A stretch of 64,000 nt of DNA, taken from Lentzea albidocapillata subsp. violacea. Its GTDB lineage: Bacteria > Actinomycetota > Actinomycetes > Mycobacteriales > Pseudonocardiaceae. The stretch covers positions 1-64,000 of the forward strand of contig NZ_FNET01000014.1 of the NCBI RefSeq assembly GCF_900100275.1, in the 5' to 3' direction. This document shows, one piece after another, positions 49,835 to 57,262 of this stretch; the stretch's first letter is position 1, and every line of letters begins with the position of its first letter. A program made the translations under genes and the position numbers. Below the pieces are notes generated by a model. It made no database searches. It was given only the letters and a program-made list of their open reading frames with translations, and had not been told where the DNA came from.

Positions 49835-51151
49835 TTATCCGCCGATGACCGGCGGAGCGACCATCGTTCCATCGCCGAAGATGTCTTCGGTCTCCTGCAA
49901 GTAGGAAGCGGACTTGTGCTCCGCGTCCTCCGCGCCTTCACCACGACCGCCACCGGCGCCCATACCTCCGGCACCCATGCCCGCAGCGCCACCACGACCG
50001 GCAGCACCCGCGGCGCCGGCGCCGGCACCGGACGGCCCGAAGCCACCGGCTCCACCACGACCGTCACCGGCGACACCGGCCGCGCCACCGAAGCCGGCGC
50101 CCATACCGCCAGGTCCACCCATGCCCTTGGCCGCCGCGGCGCCGCCGAGGCCACCACCACCGCCCCCGCCGCCACCACGACCGCCGCCGGCGCCACCACC
50201 GCCGCCACCGGGACCGTTGAGTCCGCCGGGACGGTTGCGCGGGTTGTTGGGGTCGAGCGGACCGCCGGGCCTGCGCGGGTTGTTCGGATCGAGCGGACCG
50301 CCAGGCCTGCGCGGGTCGTTCGGGTTGTACACGCCGTCCGGCGGCACGGTCGGGACGCCGATGTCGGGCCGCGGGCGGCCGATGTCGGTGGGCGGAGGAG
50401 TGAACCTGCCGTCGTCGACGCCGGCCTTGCCGGTGTCGTCTCCACCGCCGGTGCCCGGCGGCCTCCAGCCGGACTGGTCCGTGCCGTCCTGGCCACCGTT
50501 GCGGTCGCCAGTGCCGGGCGGGGGATTGCTGCCGATCGGCGGCGGGTTCTTGCCGCTGGGGCCGACCTCGTCGATCTTGTACTTGCCGTCGGGCGGTCCC
50601 TCCTGGACGCTCCCGTCGGTGGCGGTCGGCGCGATGAACGTCGGCTGGTTGCTCATGCTCGCGTTGACGGCGCCCGCGTACTGGTTGAACGCCCGGATGT
50701 TCTGCTCGCTGACCTGCTGGTTCTGCTCCAGCGCCTTGTCGTAGTCCGTGTCCCACGGACGAAAGTCGTTCAGGAACGGCTTGTCCGGCACGGTCGGCGG
50801 CTTCGACATCGAGTTCTTGGCGTTGACGTACGCGTCGCCGACGGTGTCGGCGGTCGTACCCGCCTGAGTAGCTGAATCGCCCGTGACCGTGGCCCACGTC
50901 GCGAGCGGTGAAGTCCCGCCACGCGCCGAGTCGCCGGCTGAGCCCTCCCAGGCAGCACCTGAATCGCGCACGGCCTTCTCGATCAGCTGAGCGACATCTC
51001 CGTGGCCGCTCGAGAGATCACGCCAGCCTTGCGAGGTGATCGAGGTGCTCTGGCTCGGACCGCTGCCGTTCTCGAACCACTTGTAGATCGTTTCACCACC
51101 CGCGAAGGGAAGAATGGCGAAACCGGTGATGTTCGGCTCGTCCCCAGCCAT
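49835..51151 (-). CDS. PPE-domain-like type VII secretion substrate with Pro/Gly-rich tail
   Basis: 438-aa protein. Residues 1-165 are helical like a PPE/WXG100 hairpin (IYKWFENGSGPSQSTSITSQ, then AAWEGSAGDSARGGTSPLAT as the turn, ALEQNQQVSEQNIRAFNQYA). Residues 170-330 are Pro/Asn/Asp-rich with the motif PRRPGGPLDPNN in near-perfect tandem repeats. Residues 330-410 are almost pure Gly/Ala. The end is acidic (ASYLQETEDIFGDG). No classical signal. Likely exported by an ESX system elsewhere in the genome, with the adjacent EspG as chaperone. Confidence 0.75.
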   Translation of the reverse strand: MAGDEPNITGFAILPFAGGETIYKWFENGSGPSQSTSITSQGWRDLSSGHGDVAQLIEKAVRDSGAAWEGSAGDSARGGTSPLATWATVTGDSATQAGTTADTVGDAYVNAKNSMSKPPTVPDKPFLNDFRPWDTDYDKALEQNQQVSEQNIRAFNQYAGAVNASMSNQPTFIAPTATDGSVQEGPPDGKYKIDEVGPSGKNPPPIGSNPPPGTGDRNGGQDGTDQSGWRPPGTGGGDDTGKAGVDDGRFTPPPTDIGRPRPDIGVPTVPPDGVYNPNDPRRPGGPLDPNNPRRPGGPLDPNNPRNRPGGLNGPGGGGGGAGGGRGGGGGGGGGLGGAAAAKGMGGPGGMGAGFGGAAGVAGDGRGGAGGFGPSGAGAGAAGAAGRGGAAGMGAGGMGAGGGRGEGAEDAEHKSASYLQETEDIFGDGTMVAPPVIGG

Positions 51152-51155
51152 CTCG

Positions 51156-51740
51156 CTACCCCTTCAGGTTTGTGATGATCAGTTGCGCGACCCGCTCGGT
51201 CTCCGGGCACGGCTTCTTGGTTGCGCGCTCATCCGTGGCGCTGGCGATCTGCACAGTGACCGAGTCGGTCTTGGAGACCTGGACCGAGGTCAGGCAGAAC
51301 ATCGCTCCGTCGGTTGAATCGGTGGAGATGACTCGCACGCCATCGATCTTCTTCTCGACGTAGACCCCGTTCTTTTTGGCGTTCTCGTTCATGGCTTCGA
51401 AGTCTTTGCCTTCGGTCACGCTGATGTCGTAACTCGAGTTCTTGATCGGATCCGTTCCGTCCCAGACGCACACCGGGCCGAGCTGCTTGGTGCTTGCCAC
51501 GCCTGCTTTGACGGATCCGAGCGTCGCCACCTGATCGGGTTTGAGGATGTCGCACGGCTTACTCACGTACTTCGCGATGCTGAGGCCCGACGGCGACTCG
51601 GCGGACGTGGGCGTGCTGCTCGTCTTCCCAGCGCCGGTCTCGCTGGGCGTGGTGGGGGTGCCGCCGGTGGTGTTTCCCGTACACCCGGCCAGTGCGCCGA
51701 ACGCGAGCACGGCGGTGAGCAGAGCAGTCATGCGCTTCAA
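51156..51740 (-). CDS. DUF3558 lipoprotein
   Basis: 194-aa lipoprotein, with signal MKRMTALLTAVLAFGALAGC (Cys20 lipidated), a Thr/Ser/Pro linker and a DUF3558 domain starting SKPCDILKPDQVATL and containing GPVCVWDG and ...MFCLTSVQVS. TTG 51740 gives the two positive residues expected before the hydrophobic core; ATG 51731 would also work. DUF3558 proteins are frequent next to ESX-associated genes in Pseudonocardiales. It sits 4 bp before the PPE-like gene and 7 bp after the 137-aa gene, in one operon. Confidence 0.85.
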   Translation of the reverse strand: MKRMTALLTAVLAFGALAGCTGNTTGGTPTTPSETGAGKTSSTPTSAESPSGLSIAKYVSKPCDILKPDQVATLGSVKAGVASTKQLGPVCVWDGTDPIKNSSYDISVTEGKDFEAMNENAKKNGVYVEKKIDGVRVISTDSTDGAMFCLTSVQVSKTDSVTVQIASATDERATKKPCPETERVAQLIITNLKG

Positions 51741-51747
51741 GATCGTG

Positions 51748-52161
51748 TCAGCCCTTCATCGCGGTCTGTGCCGCTTCGTCGGTGGCCCGGTACTCGGCGA
51801 GGGCCTTCTCGATGTTCTTGATGGTCTGTTCCAGCGCCTTCTGGGCCTGTTCGTTCGCCCACAGGTAACCGCCGGGCTCACTACCCGCGGTCGTGCGCAT
51901 CGCGAGCGTCGCGTAGCCGCTGTAGGGATCGGGGCCGGGGGCGCCGGCGAGTTGGAGCCTCTCGCCGTCATTCCGCAGCTTCAGCAGCTGCCGAAGGGCC
52001 TCTTTGAGGCCGTCGATCATCTTCTGCGCCTGGTCCGGGTCGACGCTGAACTTCGCGACTCCGCCAGCGCCTGCGCCTGCCGCGGCGCCCACGGCTGCGC
52101 CGACACCCTTGCCGACGGCTCCGGCGGCCTTCACGGGTACGAGTGCGTCGAACATCAGCAT
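51748..52161 (-). CDS. Helical ESX-associated protein, 137 aa
   Basis: First gene of the four-gene minus-strand cluster. The N-terminus has an Ala/Gly-rich hydrophobic stretch (AGAVGKGVGAAVGAAAGAGA), then two long helices (DPDQAQKMIDGLKEALRQLL and EQAQKALEQTIKNIEKALAE) with a Gly/Pro/Tyr loop between, a WXG100-like hairpin layout lacking a clear WxG. Such proteins accompany PPE/EspG genes in Pseudonocardiales. Possibly a small secreted partner of the PPE-like protein. Confidence 0.65.
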   Translation of the reverse strand: MLMFDALVPVKAAGAVGKGVGAAVGAAAGAGAGGVAKFSVDPDQAQKMIDGLKEALRQLLKLRNDGERLQLAGAPGPDPYSGYATLAMRTTAGSEPGGYLWANEQAQKALEQTIKNIEKALAEYRATDEAAQTAMKG

Positions 52162-52258
52162 CCTGGCCAGCTCCCCTCAGAACTCCACACCCCTGTCAGA
52201 GGATTTTCGCATAGGACCGGTTCCCGTTGGAGCGGATCGAATCAGCTGATCAGGTCAC

Positions 52259-53137
52259 ATGGCCGATTCGTTCAAGACCCCGCACCCTGACCGGCATAGG
52301 TTCGAGGACATGATCGAGCAAGCGAGGACCTTCCTCTGGCACAACGCCCGCACGCTGGAACAACGCTGGTTCGAGCACGCCTTCGACGGCGGAAGCGCCG
52401 AACACGTGGTCCAGGCGGTGCTGGCCTACCGCAACGACGACGGTGGTTATGGGCACGGCCTTGAGCCTGACCACCGTGGGCCCACCAGCCAGCCGCTGCA
52501 CGCTCTGCGCGCACTCCAGATGTTCGGCGAGGTCAATGCCCCCGAACACGCTGAATCGATCCTGGCCTGGCTGAGCGGCACCTGCCCGGACGGGAGTGTC
52601 CCGTTCGGCATGTCCACCTCGAAGGACCACCCCAAGGCGCCGTGGGTCGCCGCCGACGACCAGGGCGGACTCCTCCTGACAGCCCAGATCGCCGCCGCCC
52701 TCCTCGCACTCGGGGCAACGGCCCCGTGGCTCGACAGGGCCACGGAGTACTGCTGGCGGGAGATCGAGAAGCTGGAGAACACCCACCCGTACGAGCTGCG
52801 GGCAGCGGTGATGTTCCTGGACGAGGTGCCGGATCGGGCCAGGGCCGAGCTGGCCGCCGAGAGGCTCAGGCACCTCAAGCCGAGCACCGAGGGGTATGCC
52901 GACGGTGAAGGCCTGGAGCTGCACATGTACGCGCAGAAGCCCACCAGCCTCGCCCGCGCGTGGTTCACCGATGACGAGTTCGGCAAGGACCTCGACGAGC
53001 TCCAGAACGGTCAGCAGGAGGACGGCGGCTGGAACTTCGACTTCCCCGCCTTCACGCCGATCGTGGACTTCGAGTGGCGTTCCATCGCCACGGTCGACGC
53101 ACTGCTGACGCTGCGCCGTTACGGCCGGATCAGCTGA
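52259..53137 (+). CDS. Terpenoid cyclase/prenyltransferase-fold (alpha-toroid) protein
   Basis: 292-aa protein with repeats of the squalene cyclase/prenyltransferase toroid: VVQAVLAYRNDDGGYGHGLE, LQNGQQEDGGWNFDFPAF and weaker copies between. The QxxDGGW motif is seen once intact. There is no DxDD catalytic motif and the length is half that of a squalene cyclase, so catalysis is doubtful; it may bind a lipid. ATG 52259 has only a weak ribosome site; ATG 52310 is an alternative. Its 3' end overlaps the convergent AraC gene by 19 bp. Confidence 0.75.
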   Translation: MADSFKTPHPDRHRFEDMIEQARTFLWHNARTLEQRWFEHAFDGGSAEHVVQAVLAYRNDDGGYGHGLEPDHRGPTSQPLHALRALQMFGEVNAPEHAESILAWLSGTCPDGSVPFGMSTSKDHPKAPWVAADDQGGLLLTAQIAAALLALGATAPWLDRATEYCWREIEKLENTHPYELRAAVMFLDEVPDRARAELAAERLRHLKPSTEGYADGEGLELHMYAQKPTSLARAWFTDDEFGKDLDELQNGQQEDGGWNFDFPAFTPIVDFEWRSIATVDALLTLRRYGRIS

Positions 53138-53760
53138 CCCAGGGGTACGCCGGCCAGCGCACGCACTTCGCGCGCCAGGTGCGCCTGGTCCGCGTAACCC
53201 GCTTCGAATGCCACGGCCGAGAACGGCACACCGTTCCATGCCAGCCGCAGCGCCGTGTCGAACCGCAGCACCCGTTGCAGCACCTTGGGCGGATAGCCGA
53301 ACGCGTCCAGGCACCGCCGCCGCAGCTGACGTGAGCTCAGTCCGATCTCCCACGCGACCGCACCGACGTCATCAGACCGCAGCAACGACGCGGTGGCGGC
53401 CAGGGCGGGATCGACGACGACCCGCGAAGCGCAGAACGACACCATGTCGGAGAAGGAATCAAGGCGGGCCGAGGGAACCAGCTCGGACAGCGGCACCCGC
53501 AGGTCGCGGACGGCGTGCGCGGGCACACCGAACACCGACGGGAACGCTCCGGGTGGCAGCCGCACCCCGTACAACGTGCCGGGAGCGACCGTGGCGAGCT
53601 GAGCCGAAGTGTCCGGACCGGCCACGAACAACGTGCCGGACGCAGGCATCCACATCAGGTCCGTGCAACCGTCCGGCACCACGCGTTGCACGGTCGGCGA
53701 CGACACCGTGCGCGTCCAAAGGCAGGCCAGACCCGCGGGAGCGGGACGTTCGGCATACAC
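53119..53760 (-). CDS. AraC-family transcriptional regulator
   Basis: 213-aa regulator with an N-terminal DUF6597-like ligand domain (VPDGCTDLMWMPASGTLFVA, GVRLPPGAFPSVFGVPAHAV) and a C-terminal AraC domain (VAWEIGLSSRQLRRRCLDAF, AVAFEAGYADQAHLAREVRA). I use GTG 53760, preceded by GCGAGG; an in-frame TTG at 53802 lies inside the tRNA-Val terminator stem and is rejected. Convergent with the toroid-fold gene, which may be its target. Confidence 0.85.
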   Translation of the reverse strand: MYAERPAPAGLACLWTRTVSSPTVQRVVPDGCTDLMWMPASGTLFVAGPDTSAQLATVAPGTLYGVRLPPGAFPSVFGVPAHAVRDLRVPLSELVPSARLDSFSDMVSFCASRVVVDPALAATASLLRSDDVGAVAWEIGLSSRQLRRRCLDAFGYPPKVLQRVLRFDTALRLAWNGVPFSAVAFEAGYADQAHLAREVRALAGVPLGQLIRP

Positions 53761-53786
53761 AGGCCGACGGTACCTCGCGACAGCAA

Positions 53787-53818
53787 GAACGGGCCCGGTC
53801 AAGTGACCGGGCCCGTTC
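53787..53818 (-). terminator. Terminator of tRNA-Val
   Basis: Perfect 15-bp stem GAACGGGCCCGGTCA (53787-53801) with 53804-53818 around a tight turn, beginning 6 bases after the tRNA 3' end in the direction of transcription. It also insulates the AraC gene, whose start is 27 bp further on. Confidence 0.75.
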
Positions 53819-53823
53819 TCGGA

Positions 53824-53895
<72 letters not shown>

Positions 53896-53949
53896 GCGTC
53901 TTGCGGATGCCATCCTAGCGGACGAGCGCGGCGGGCAGCGAACCCAGGG

Positions 53950-55329
53950 TCAGGTTCCGAACTTCACCCAGTTCACGCTCACGTAGGGCGCGGGCTGGCC
54001 GCTCGTGAACGTCACGTACACGTCGTGCGTGCCCGAGATGTTCGAGATGTTCGCGGGGATGGTTCTCCACGCGTCCCAGCCACCCGTGTTGCCTACCGCG
54101 AACGATCCGACCGGCGCGGCCGTGCGCGACCCGAGCCGCACCTCGACCAGCCCGCTCACGCCGCCTCCGGCTCCGGAGGCCACGCGGGCGTAGAACTGCC
54201 GGGCGGGTCCGGTGCCGAAGTTGACGCCGGAGAACTTCAGGAAGCCGCCGTTCGCTATCTGGTGTACGCCCGAACCGCCATCACCGGGCGCCACCGAACC
54301 GCCGGACCGCTCGGAAGCGTTCTCCGCCTGCAGTTCGCTGTACGCGGAACCCCCACCGCCGGGGTTCGACGTCGTGGTCGTGGTGGTGGTGGTCGGGGTG
54401 GTGCCGCCAGCCGAGTAGACGGCCACGTAGTCCACGACCATCGAGTGCCCGGACTGGGTGGCCGCGACAGGGGTCGGCTGGTTGTTGTTCAGCGCGTTCG
54501 GGAACGCGCCGCCCATCGCGAGGTTGAGCAGGATGAAGTGCCCCGCGTGTGACGTCATCGCGTTCCAGACGTTGACGCCGACACGGGCCTGCGTCACCTG
54601 GTGGTAGGCCTGGCCGTCGACGAACCACGTGAACGTCTTCGCGGCGTCGTCCCACTCGAAGCGGTAGGTGTGGAAGGCGGACTGGCAGGACGCGCCGGGG
54701 CACGTCCGCGAGTTGCCGATGCCGGTGAACTCGCCGCAGGCACCGCCGGGAGCGACGTCGCAGTGCAGCACACCCCAGACGGAGTTGATGCCGTTGACGT
54801 TCTCCATGATGTCGAACTCGCCGATGCCCGGCCAGTTCCAGTAGTTGCCGCGGTACGGCGCGCCGAGGGTCCAGAACGCGGGCCAGTAGCCCAGGGCGGC
54901 CTGGCCCGTGACGTTCGGCATCTGGATGCGGCCCTCGATGGCGAGCTTGCCGCCGGCCGCCGGCTTGAAGTTCGAGCGCTGGGTCTCGATGCGCGCCGAC
55001 GTCCAGTTGCCTCCGCCGTCCTTCAGGGCGGTGATGCGCAGGTTGCCGTTGCCGTCGAGCTTGAGGTTGTTCGTGCTGTTCGTGTAGTTCTGGATCTCGC
55101 CGGTGCCCCAGTTGGCAGGTCCGCCGGGGTAACCGTGGCCGGTGTCGATGATCCAGTTGGCGCTCGACGGCAGCGATCCGTTCGAACCGTTGAAGTCGTC
55201 ACCCCACACCTGCGTCCATCCCGGGGCAGGGGGTGGGATAGCAGCGTTGGCGGACATGGCGACGATCGCCAGGGGTACCGCGGCAATAAGAGCTGTCGTG
55301 GCCGCGAAGATGCGGCGGCGTTGCCTCAT
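53950..55329 (-). CDS. Secreted GH16 endo-beta-glucanase with C-terminal CBM6-like module
   Basis: 459-aa exported hydrolase of beta-1,3- (or 1,3-1,4-) glucans. Signal peptide 1-29 (AMSANA, then AIPPP). GH16 domain (about 35-308) with the catalytic E171-x-D173-x-x-E176 in GEFDIMENVNG and the usual aromatic cleft residues (YWPAFWTLGAPYRG). A Thr-rich linker (about 313-325) precedes a CBM6/35-type module (from about 330) with LQAENASERSG at its start and VSVNWVKFG at its end. Start codon preceded by AAGGAGG. A LacI-type operator lies upstream, so sugar-inducible expression is likely. Confidence 0.92.
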   Translation of the reverse strand: MRQRRRIFAATTALIAAVPLAIVAMSANAAIPPPAPGWTQVWGDDFNGSNGSLPSSANWIIDTGHGYPGGPANWGTGEIQNYTNSTNNLKLDGNGNLRITALKDGGGNWTSARIETQRSNFKPAAGGKLAIEGRIQMPNVTGQAALGYWPAFWTLGAPYRGNYWNWPGIGEFDIMENVNGINSVWGVLHCDVAPGGACGEFTGIGNSRTCPGASCQSAFHTYRFEWDDAAKTFTWFVDGQAYHQVTQARVGVNVWNAMTSHAGHFILLNLAMGGAFPNALNNNQPTPVAATQSGHSMVVDYVAVYSAGGTTPTTTTTTTTSNPGGGGSAYSELQAENASERSGGSVAPGDGGSGVHQIANGGFLKFSGVNFGTGPARQFYARVASGAGGGVSGLVEVRLGSRTAAPVGSFAVGNTGGWDAWRTIPANISNISGTHDVYVTFTSGQPAPYVSVNWVKFGT

Positions 55330-55367
55330 GCGCGAGTGACCTCCTTGTCACGGGTGCAGTCCATTTA

Positions 55368-55381
55368 TGAGAGCGCTCTCA
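55368..55381. promoter_or_regulatory. LacI-family operator before the GH16 gene
   Basis: TGAGAGCGCTCTCA, a perfect 14-bp palindrome, 39 bp before the GH16 start. The TGnGAGCGCTCnCA form is that of CebR/CelR-type LacI repressors that control cellulase and glucanase genes in Streptomyces and Thermobifida. No LacI gene is present in the window. Confidence 0.75.
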
Positions 55382-55441
55382 CGGCGTAAGAGCAATCGCC
55401 CGTTCGGACCAACGGCCCGGGGCGAACCGTCTCGTTCGGAC

Positions 55442-57085
55442 TTATTTCGCGTCGGCGTAGCAGGTCACCGGCACCGCGTTCATCGGGAAGCGCACCGATG
55501 TCTCGCCGAACAGCAGCCGGGTCGCCTCGCGCCCGGCCTCGGCGATCGCCTCGACCACGGCGTCGGCGTCGGCACGTGGGCAGTGCACCAGCACCTCGTC
55601 GTGCTGGAAGAACACCAGGTGCGCGTCGGCGGGCAGTCTGGTGCGCAGCACGCCCAGCAACGCCGCCGTCCAGTCCGCCGCGCTGCCCTGCACCACGAAG
55701 TTCCGGGTGAACCGCCCCCAGTTGCGTGCCGCCTGCCGCGACGAGCTCGACGACTCCCCGGACTCGTCGGCGCCTCCGGTCAGCTCCTGCCAGGCCGCGG
55801 ACGGCGTCGGCGACGTGCGGCCCAGCCGCGTGCGCACCATCCGGCCCTGCTCGCCGGCCCTGGCGGCGTCCTCCACGTACCCGACCGCGACCGGGAACCT
55901 CTTGCGCAGCACGGCGAGCAGCGGCCCGGCTTCACCAGAGGTGCCGCCGTACATCGCCGACAACATCGCGATCTTCGCCCGCGGCCGTTCGCCCTTGAAC
56001 GAGTCCTCCGCCAGTGCCGCATAGAGATCGTCGTCCCCGCAGACCTCGGTCAGCCGCGGATCCCCTGACAGGGCAGCGAGAATCCGCGGTTCGAGCTGCG
56101 ACGCGTCCGCCGCGACGAGGCACCAGCCGTCGTCGGCGATCACCGCCTGCCGCATCAGCCGCGGGATCTGCAACGCGGCTCCGCCTCGCGACGCCCAGCG
56201 TCCGGTGACGACGCCACCCACGACGTAGTCCGGCCGGAACCGCCCGTCCTCGACCCACGTGTCGAGCCACGACCAGCCATGTGCCACCCATAGCCGGGCG
56301 CGCTCTTTGTAGTCCAGCAACGGTTTCACCGCGGGGTGGTCGACCTTCTTCAACACCCACCGCCGCGCGGACGGCACCTCGATGCCGGCGCGCGCGAACG
56401 CCTTGACGATGCTGGCCGGTGCGTCCGGGTTCATCTCCCGGCCGCCGAACGCCTCCTGGATCTGGTCTGCCAGGTCCTGCAACAACTTCGGCCGCCGGCC
56501 GGCTGCCGGTCGAGGCCCGAGGACCTCCTCCAGCAGCCGGTTGTGCACGTCCTCCCGCCACGGCAACCCGTGGTGCGTCATCTCCGCGGCCACCAGCGCC
56601 GAGGCCGACTCCGCCGCGATCAGCAGCCCCAGCGCCGGGTTCCGTTGCTGTGCGCGGAAAACCAGTGACAACGCGACGAGCGGGTCGGTGTCGCCCGGCA
56701 GCACCACCGGCTCCGGCCCGAACAACGTCAGCGCGTCGTCCTTCTTGGCCGGCCCGGCGTCGGCCGGAGCGGGCAGCCCAAGCACCCGCGCCAATGCCCC
56801 CGCGAGCTCCTTCGGCTCACGGTGGCGGCCCTCCGCGCCGAGCAGCAACGCCTCGGTCAGGTGCAGGTCCCAGCACCGGTCGACGCGCACCCCGGCGGTG
56901 AGCAGCACCGGGTAGACCTCGGACGTGTCCGCCCACACCCAGCGCGGTCTGTGGGCGCGCTCCAGCGACGCGACGGCGGCGGCCGGCGACGAAGCCGTCA
57001 TCGCGGGACCCGCCGGAGTCCCGTCGTCGTGCAGCTTCTGCCACCGGCCGGCGCCGTCAGCGTCGATGACGAGGGCGACCAGCAC
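55442..57085 (-). CDS. Family A DNA polymerase with exonuclease-like domain
   Basis: 547-aa DNA polymerase I-like protein. The N-terminal third (1-170) resembles the DnaQ-like/3'-5' exonuclease domain of actinobacterial bifunctional enzymes (VLVALVIDADG) but the acidic metal ligands are not obvious. Polymerase motif A VAADASQLEPRILAALSGD, motif B RAKIAMLSAMYGGTSG and motif C QHDEVLVHCP are all present, so polymerisation is likely. Its job is probably repair or translesion rather than Okazaki processing. GTG 57085 is used; in-frame starts at 57181 and 57211 would add about 32-42 atypical residues. Confidence 0.83.
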   Translation of the reverse strand: MLVALVIDADGAGRWQKLHDDGTPAGPAMTASSPAAAVASLERAHRPRWVWADTSEVYPVLLTAGVRVDRCWDLHLTEALLLGAEGRHREPKELAGALARVLGLPAPADAGPAKKDDALTLFGPEPVVLPGDTDPLVALSLVFRAQQRNPALGLLIAAESASALVAAEMTHHGLPWREDVHNRLLEEVLGPRPAAGRRPKLLQDLADQIQEAFGGREMNPDAPASIVKAFARAGIEVPSARRWVLKKVDHPAVKPLLDYKERARLWVAHGWSWLDTWVEDGRFRPDYVVGGVVTGRWASRGGAALQIPRLMRQAVIADDGWCLVAADASQLEPRILAALSGDPRLTEVCGDDDLYAALAEDSFKGERPRAKIAMLSAMYGGTSGEAGPLLAVLRKRFPVAVGYVEDAARAGEQGRMVRTRLGRTSPTPSAAWQELTGGADESGESSSSSRQAARNWGRFTRNFVVQGSAADWTAALLGVLRTRLPADAHLVFFQHDEVLVHCPRADADAVVEAIAEAGREATRLLFGETSVRFPMNAVPVTCYADAK

Positions 57086-57262
57086 ATCCCGGATTGTGCC
57101 GGGGAGGTCTGACAATTTCAGTCCAGAGTGAAACCGGGGCCATCCAGGTAGCTGTTGGACCTTCTCCAAGCCAGTAGACATTGGGGTGAAGGAAAAACGG
57201 GAAAAGGCCACGATGGTGTGGTCTTGCTACCCCTGGGCTGACCAGCGACCGACTATGAAACG

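Noticed and set aside
53761..53802. Longer AraC regulator starting at TTG 53802
   Set aside because: That codon lies inside the tRNA-Val terminator stem; GTG 53760 has a ribosome site.
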